A stretch of 64,000 bases of DNA from NCBI GenBank assembly GCA_033675265.1, contig JAUJYZ010000303.1:1-64000 (forward strand), read 5' to 3'. The DNA is from Actinostola sp. cb2023 (Eukaryota > Cnidaria > Anthozoa > Actiniaria > Actinostolidae). The translations under genes and the position numbers were made by a program. This document shows positions 59,601 through 64,000 of the stretch, one piece after another. Positions within the stretch are counted from its first letter, which is position 1; the number at the start of each line of letters is the position of its first letter. A model generated the notes under the pieces. That model worked only from the letters and a program-made list of their open reading frames with translations, did not search any database and had not been told where the DNA came from.

Positions 59601-62313
59601 GCTATTTTTTATGAGACTATAGGAACTGACAAATAAAAAGATAGTGATGCGCGCGTGCTTTGATGGGCTTCCTGTGGTAGGGCGCGCACGATAATGTATT
59701 ATCAAGAGACCATTATATAAGTTATATATTACTGATTTATTTATTTTATTTTTGTAAAGCGTCTAGAATCCCAAACATGTGCGCTATTATCATTAGTCGG
59801 GCTTCCTGTGGAAGCTCCGACTCTAAAAATGAGCTCCGTTCTTCGTTGACCCCAAATCACTAATTGGGTTCTACAGCGCATGCGCCCTGTGCCGGCCGCT
59901 AAGATAATCACCGAAGGCTCTATAAACAACATGACCAGTTATCAATACGAGACTGGTCGAGTCTGAATTCACAAACCTTGTGTCGTCAAATCAGTGTCGT
60001 CTTGTTTTCAAAATAACCACAATAATTCATAGAGATATGGATTTATCAATCCAGTACTAGTACTGCAAAGGGTTTAGAGATCTTCAGAACTTAGAACGAA
60101 GTGAGTTGATACACGCAGCCGCGAGAACAGTTGTAAGGTTTTCAGCCGACCGATAATAGTTTATGTATACGGTATTTGTATTTGTATGATATATTTATGG
60201 TAACAAATAAACTATGTCATTGTCGTTCATGATTCGCTGAGTTTGTGAAATCGCAGTACTGAAATTGCAAGGAAAGCAAGTTCTATCGAGCTCGTTTTAA
60301 TCGCACTATAAGATATCTATATTTAGTTCAAATAGGTTACATTTCATTAGTATTGTAGAAGCGATCGTTATCTCGTCACGTCCTGTGTATGGAATTTCAT
60401 GTATTCAGTAGAAGACATATGGTAAATACTCTTGATGATTGTGATATTCTAGAAAAAGCTATTCTTGTGCTGGGAGATTTGATTATTGTACATATACAAT
60501 ACTTTATGATCATTCTAAACCATAGTGCGTTAATGAATTACCTTGCCTACGTGTTTGATGCATTAGTTTAGGGCGCGCGGGCTCTTGCTCGAGCTTTATT
60601 GCCATTGACAATATTTCATTGACAATGGATATATGGTCGAGAGCAAATCAGATTCAGTTGAGATTACCGATCGCAGCAACCACTGCTTGCTTTAAGAAGC
60701 CCGACTTAACGCTACAAGAGCGTCTAGTTATTATTATATTGGGCTTCCTGTGGTAGATCGTGAACGATGATAGACTCAAGCATGTTAAGGCTTGTCCAGA
60801 TTCATTACATTAGACCCCCCGCGTGGATTTCAGGTTTTCTATTATAAGTCAGGAAATATGTATCGCTTTTTGATAAAATCTTTTGTGTTAAACAAAATGT
60901 ATGTCCTTAATAAATTAGTATGCATAATTACACGATCACGTGATCAATGACGTCACAATAAAGGAAAAATGACCAAAATAACGCGCTGCTCATAGTTAGC
61001 TAGAAGCTGAAACTAGATATGGGAAGTTGCTTGCAATAGGATGCGAATAAAGCCCACGTTTCGATTGGATGGTTTCAATGAGTGGTTAAGGCTATATTAT
61101 GATGGATTTCTAGTCACGTGACCTGTTTTAGGCAATATCGCCTTACCAATAAAAATATGTCAATCAAATGAGACTGATTATTGTTAGGGACAATGATACA
61201 AATACATTAAATGTGATAAATATTATACGCCATTGAAACTCGTCAGCGCATTTCCAGAAAACCATTTTTGGCGATAATCTACAAAATTTGATCACGTGAC
61301 ATGACAATCCCAAAATACACAGTTGAATATTCTTCCTTTTACTGAACTCTACTGATGGACCGAATATTAAGAAATTCTACCAAGGTTTCAGTGAGAAAAG
61401 CTAAAAAATGAATTTGACTAATATTTGGCCAAATGCCAAGCCTTAACATGCTTGAGGAATCATACAGTCATTCTCAAAAAGGTTGTCCAGATGAAAAGAC
61501 TACAATACTACAATAAAGTCACGTGATTCATGATGTTTTCAATTTCCTCGCGTGGAACTGTGAGTTACAGCAGCATTACATTCAGTTCTCACAATACTGT
61601 GTACTTTTGCATCTCAAAATTGAAATTACAAGAGAGGAAATTGAATACATAATGAATCACATGACTTTACTGTAGTAATATTGTAGTATTGTAGTCTTTT
61701 CATCTGGACAACCTTTTTGAGAATGACTGTATATATATAAATAATCATATTATATTGGGCTTCCTGTGGTAGAGCACGCACGATGTTTATATTGGGCTCC
61801 CTGTGGTACTACGCACGTAATCGCTTGCGTTTCCTTGCGTTTACGTACGTTCATGCACTGGACGGTATTGTTTTAACAATAGCCTCAGAAGAAATAGATG
61901 AACGTACTGCCTGTGTCCTGACAGACCAATTTGCAAATCCCAGTATTTTTAATTCTCTAATCACACCATTTGACATGCATGTCGCTTGTAAGCGACCACC
62001 TCCTGAAAGTGACCGCCTTGCCTGGCAACAAACGTGGTCGCTTTTGAGAGGTTTCGTCTTCATTACAAAACAGAACACTAACCTCAGTACTTTGATTATT
62101 TGATAGCAAAGAGCTCATGCGTTGTTGCCTTTTGGTATCATGGCCGTCAATGCCTTGGTCAGCGGTATTTTGTACATGACTCTACCTGAAACGAACAAGG
62201 TCTCCATGCCTGATACAGTGAAACAAATGGTCGACGAAAGTATCGTCATCACCAACCCGACACACAACAACGACATAGTGTCTGATGACAACACGATTAC
62301 AACATCTTTTTGA
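55939..62313 (+). CDS. SLC22-family transporter-like gene B, lacking three internal exons
   Basis: Exons 55939-56229, 56676-56904, 57291-57489, 57571-57795, 59474-59546 and 62107-62313, all GT/AG. They correspond to exons 1-4, 8 and 9 of gene A (45311-49720), with the same lengths except the last. The counterparts of exons 5-7 (345 bp, about 115 residues, including the second FGRK loop and several membrane segments) are absent; a pyrimidine-rich repeat (57847-59415) fills the place. Exon 4 ends in phase 2 and exon 8 starts in the same phase, so direct splicing keeps the frame (407 residues). Loss of about a quarter of an MFS fold makes transport doubtful. Exon 1 appears nucleotide-identical to gene A, exon 4 differs at two bases, exon 2 at about nine residues. 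The C-tail is unrelated to that of gene A and ends in TGA. The missing exons could also be an assembly gap. Confidence 0.85.
56276..56606 (+). repeat. (ATCC)n then (ATCT)n microsatellite in intron 1 of gene B
   Basis: ATCC repeats to about 56455 change abruptly to ATCT repeats. Gene A has no such array in its intron 1. Confidence 0.95.
57137..57200 (+). mobile_element. Short retroelement-tail insertion in intron 2 of gene B
   Basis: ATAATAATAATACTTTATTA, then TTATAAAGCGC and CAAAGCGCTATCTAAAT: the same type of sequence as 11693-11857. It interrupts the second copy of a local duplication (TTCACCGCGCGGTGACTATT at 57040 and 57106). Confidence 0.6.
57847..59415 (+). repeat. 1.6-kb pyrimidine-rich minisatellite replacing exons 5-7 of gene B
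   Basis: Irregular repeat of CCCCTGCCTGTCCCTCT and CTGCCCTTCTCGACCTGCCTG units. The left border falls just after intron 4 sequence that still matches gene A (CTACCCTCCCCTCCCTAACT), so the repeat starts inside intron 4. Long Leu/Pro/Ser-rich or Arg/Gly-rich open frames on both strands are by-products of a repeat without stops. Confidence 0.95.
59796..60727 (+). mobile_element. Helitron/Helentron-like element in intron 8 of gene B
   Basis: 5' end GTCGGGCTTCCTGTGGAAGC, 3' hairpin ACGCT...AGCGTCTAG followed by TT. It is close in sequence to 27836-28521 over both ends and carries extra internal sequence. No Rep/helicase gene. Confidence 0.7.
60777..61459. mobile_element. Element with CTCAAGCATGTTAAGGCTTG ends
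   Basis: The 20-bp ends are inverted (60777-60797 and about 61438-61458). The interior has several CACGTGA and TGACGTCA motifs and no open frame of note. Confidence 0.7.
61465..61732. mobile_element. Hairpin MITE (ATACAGTCATTCTCAAAAAGG ends)
   Basis: Arms of about 60 bp (ATACAGTCATTCTCAAAAAG, then CCAGATGAAAAGACTACAAT) inverted around a 140-bp centre. It lies directly next to the preceding element. Confidence 0.85.
61733..62106. other. End of intron 8 of gene B
   Basis: Two GGGCT(T/C)CCTGTGGTA motifs (about 61757 and 61793). Then a repeat with GTAAGCGACCACC and GTGGTCGCTTTTGAGAGG, related to pieces at 45585 and 20040 (a dispersed element). It ends at the acceptor TTGATAG|CAAAG, which matches gene A. 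Confidence 0.5.
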
Positions 62314-62447
62314 AGTTGATGGATGAGATGCCGTTTTTTTGATAATTTGTTTTTTATTCTCTATTATATTGTAACTATGACATATGAAAATGATACTGAA
62401 AGGAGGAGAAAAAGGAGAAAAAGCAAAATAAAAAAGAAACACCTCAC

Positions 62448-62840
62448 GGCTGCCGGATTCGAACTCGCGACCCTCACGTTGAAATCAAAGGAATGCCGAA
62501 TTTTTACCAAAAAAGGACCATACACCCAGACTTAAATGCTGGGTCACCGTATGTTACGTATAGGATGAAGATTTCGGCCTCATCCGCGCTATCCGGGCTT
62601 ACACCTTATCAGCTTAGTAGTCAAAGAGGGAGGGAACAGTCGGATTCTAAATAACTGCCCCGCACCACTAGGCTATCGTGCACGCTTATTGATTTGGGAG
62701 GACAAAATAACCTAGTGTCCTGCGAATGGACTGTCTATTGTTGTGCAAATTACTGTGGTCTCGTGGCTCGCGTCTACAACTCAATGCGTTTGAAGCTGAA
62801 GATCGTGATCGATCCGGGTTCGATTCCTTGATAAAACAAC
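62448..62840. repeat. Cluster of tRNA-like segments (SINE-type)
   Basis: Three pieces carry RNA polymerase III-type boxes. At 62452-62480 on the minus strand there is GGTCGCGAGTTCGAATCC (B box). At about 62655-62690 minus there is GATAGCCTAGTGGTGCGGGG (A-box-like). At 62755-62830 plus there is CGTGGCTCGCGTC and CCGGGTTCGATTCC. None forms a full cloverleaf by eye; tRNA-derived SINEs or decayed tRNA genes. Confidence 0.5.
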
Positions 62841-63074
62841 TTTTTTTTCTTTTTTTTTTTCTTTATCTTTTTTCCTTTGGTTGTTCTTTTTGTTCTTTTA
62901 ATCTGTTTTCCATTTTTCTTTTTCAAAATTGTTTTCTTTTTTTTCTTTTCTATTTTCTTTTTCTTTTGTTTTTCGTTTGTTTTTATTTTTTATTTTCTTT
63001 TCTTTGGCTTTTCTTTGCATTGAAAAGTTTGGCCACTTTGAATTTGCGGTTTGAGATCATTGTCAGTCATTTCT

Positions 63075-63452
63075 CGATTCAACCACCGGCCCCAGGGGGG
63101 GTGGGGGAGGGGGGGGGGGGGTACTCAGGGGGTATCAGTGACGGGGAGGTGCGAAGACCTTTTTGGGTTTGAAATTCGCGGCTTGGGACTTTTTTTGGGT
63201 TAGCAATTTTCTGGTGGACTTTTTTTGATAAAGATTTTGACAATGAATTTTTGGGGTTGATAAAAATGATATCCTACCGTTCTTGATTTTATGCAGAGAA
63301 AAAATGGGGTTACGTTGGGGTTACGTTGTGGACCGTTGGACTTTTTGGGGGTCTTGTTTTTGCGTAATGGACTTTTTTGGGGTTAAAAAGTTTGGCCTCA
63401 TTCGCACCTCCCCGTCACTGATACCCCTGAGTACCCCCCCCTGGGCCACCGG
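63075..63452. mobile_element. Inverted-repeat element with GGTACTCAGGGGGTATCAGTG arms
   Basis: Arms GGGGTACTCAGGGG and ATCAGTGACGGGGAGGTGCG occur inverted at the two ends. Between them are several GGACTTTTTTGGGG-type repeats. A G-rich run is at 63094-63120. Confidence 0.8.
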
Positions 63453-63882
63453 TCTTCTCCCCTCTTGACTTGACACCCTTGACTAAGTAATAAATTTGAC
63501 GTCCACTCAAATAACACGCTTTTAATTTTGATTTGTGACAGTCTGATAATGTTGATCCGTTTAGTTCCTTTGTATTTTCCCGATCGACTTGGGGTATTTT
63601 CCATGCTCTATCCCCTTTGCGTTTTGCGCAAATCGGTCGCTTTCAAAATCACCTTTAGGAAGCCTAAAATGCCCCCAAAATCACTCAGAAAGCTTCATAA
63701 AGTATAACTTTCATTTGTGAACATTTATTTTATCGTGAAACTATTAAAACGATCCTCTCAGAACAGATTTTCAAACTCTCCTATGATTGCGAGAATCGAC
63801 ACAGGAATCCCGAATGACAAGAACGTCGAGGATGGGAAGCCTGTGGGTTAACTCGTGGATTGCGCGCGAAGCGTTTAATTCC
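63453..63882. other. Upstream region of the terminal gene
   Basis: No repeat recognised. The last 80 bases become GC-richer with CpG dinucleotides (TGCGCGCGAAGCG), as in CpG-type promoters. Confidence 0.4.
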
Positions 63883-63893
63883 AAGATGGCGGC
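63883..63893 (+). promoter_or_regulatory. YY1-like site overlapping a start codon
   Basis: AAGATGGCGGC matches the known YY1 consensus, which in animals often sits at the start of housekeeping and mitochondrial genes. Here its ATG is also the candidate start codon. Confidence 0.45.
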
Positions 63894-64000
63894 CGTCATT
63901 CGCACATGTTCTCCTCAATTTCGTCAGTTTTCTGGTCTTCTTTCGCCTTCTGCCATCATAACGAGAACGCTTGCCTCTCAAAGAAGTGCTGTAGCATTTG
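63886..64000 (+). CDS. 5' end of a gene with a mitochondrial-type presequence (partial)
   Basis: An ATG in good context (AAG ATG G) opens a frame of 38 codons that runs off the window. The peptide starts MAAVIRTCSPQFRQF and continues with Leu, Ser, Ile, Thr, Arg and Ala and no acidic residue (later ITRTLASQRSAVAF). This is typical of a cleaved mitochondrial targeting sequence. The YY1-like motif and CpG-rich upstream fit a housekeeping nuclear gene for a mitochondrial protein. The mature protein is outside the window, so identity is unknown. Confidence 0.65.
   Translation, partial: MAAVIRTCSPQFRQFSGLLSPSAIITRTLASQRSAVAF

Noticed and set aside
62726..63172. 148-codon open frame rich in Phe and Leu
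   Set aside because: Mostly a T-rich low-complexity tract between tRNA-like debris and an inverted repeat.

Overview
This is eukaryotic, AT-rich, intron-rich genomic DNA. It most likely comes from a hexacorallian cnidarian such as a stony coral or sea anemone. The reasons are a secreted PAN/EGF/D8C multidomain gene, a tandem array of intronless class A GPCRs, SLC22 transporters split into many small exons, and very high densities of MITEs, minisatellites and microsatellites. The species call is inference from family content; no marker gene is present.

Layout. (1) 1-5283: a hairpin MITE, a 30-bp minisatellite, an isolated signal-peptide+PAN exon (2501-2807), and short repeat elements. (2) 5284-13141 and 15197-21546: two inverted copies of one very large transposon-like element with about 33-bp terminal inverted repeats, subterminal arrays of 25-bp units, and no coding capacity that I can see. 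Each copy carries private later insertions. (3) 14385-26210 (+): a five-exon secreted-protein gene (signal peptide-PAN-fibrinogen-like stub-EGF-EGF-D8C). Its first intron holds the second giant element and a 0.7-kb tetranucleotide array, and its second EGF exon carries a 1-base frameshift. (4) 27.7-37.5 kb: tandem duplication of a GPCR unit, minus strand: one pseudogene, two intact genes, and a fourth unit reduced to flanking sequence. Each unit starts with the same MITE family. (5) 37.6-39.1 kb: a Helitron/Helentron-like element containing a U6 snRNA fragment. (6) 39204-42387 (-): a small secreted double 8-cysteine (WAP-like) gene with a TATA box, a non-coding first exon and four coding exons. 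All of its exons are too short for simple ORF finding. (7) 45311-49720 (-) and 55939-62313 (+): two head-to-head SLC22 (organic cation/carnitine transporter-like) genes. The plus copy lacks three internal exons, which are replaced by a 1.6-kb pyrimidine-rich repeat, with reading frame retained. (8) 62.4-63.5 kb: tRNA-like/SINE debris and an inverted repeat. (9) 63886-64000 (+): the first 38 codons of a gene with a mitochondrial-type presequence, running off the window.

The genes do not form a pathway. The common theme is duplication: a duplicated PAN exon, triplicated GPCR, duplicated SLC22 and duplicated giant transposon. Related repeats sit at or near many of the duplication boundaries. The most novel-looking item is the giant non-autonomous element pair, whose two subterminal arrays differ in sequence but share the palindromic core GGCAWATGCC. 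The hidden double-8-Cys gene and the in-frame exon-deleted transporter follow.
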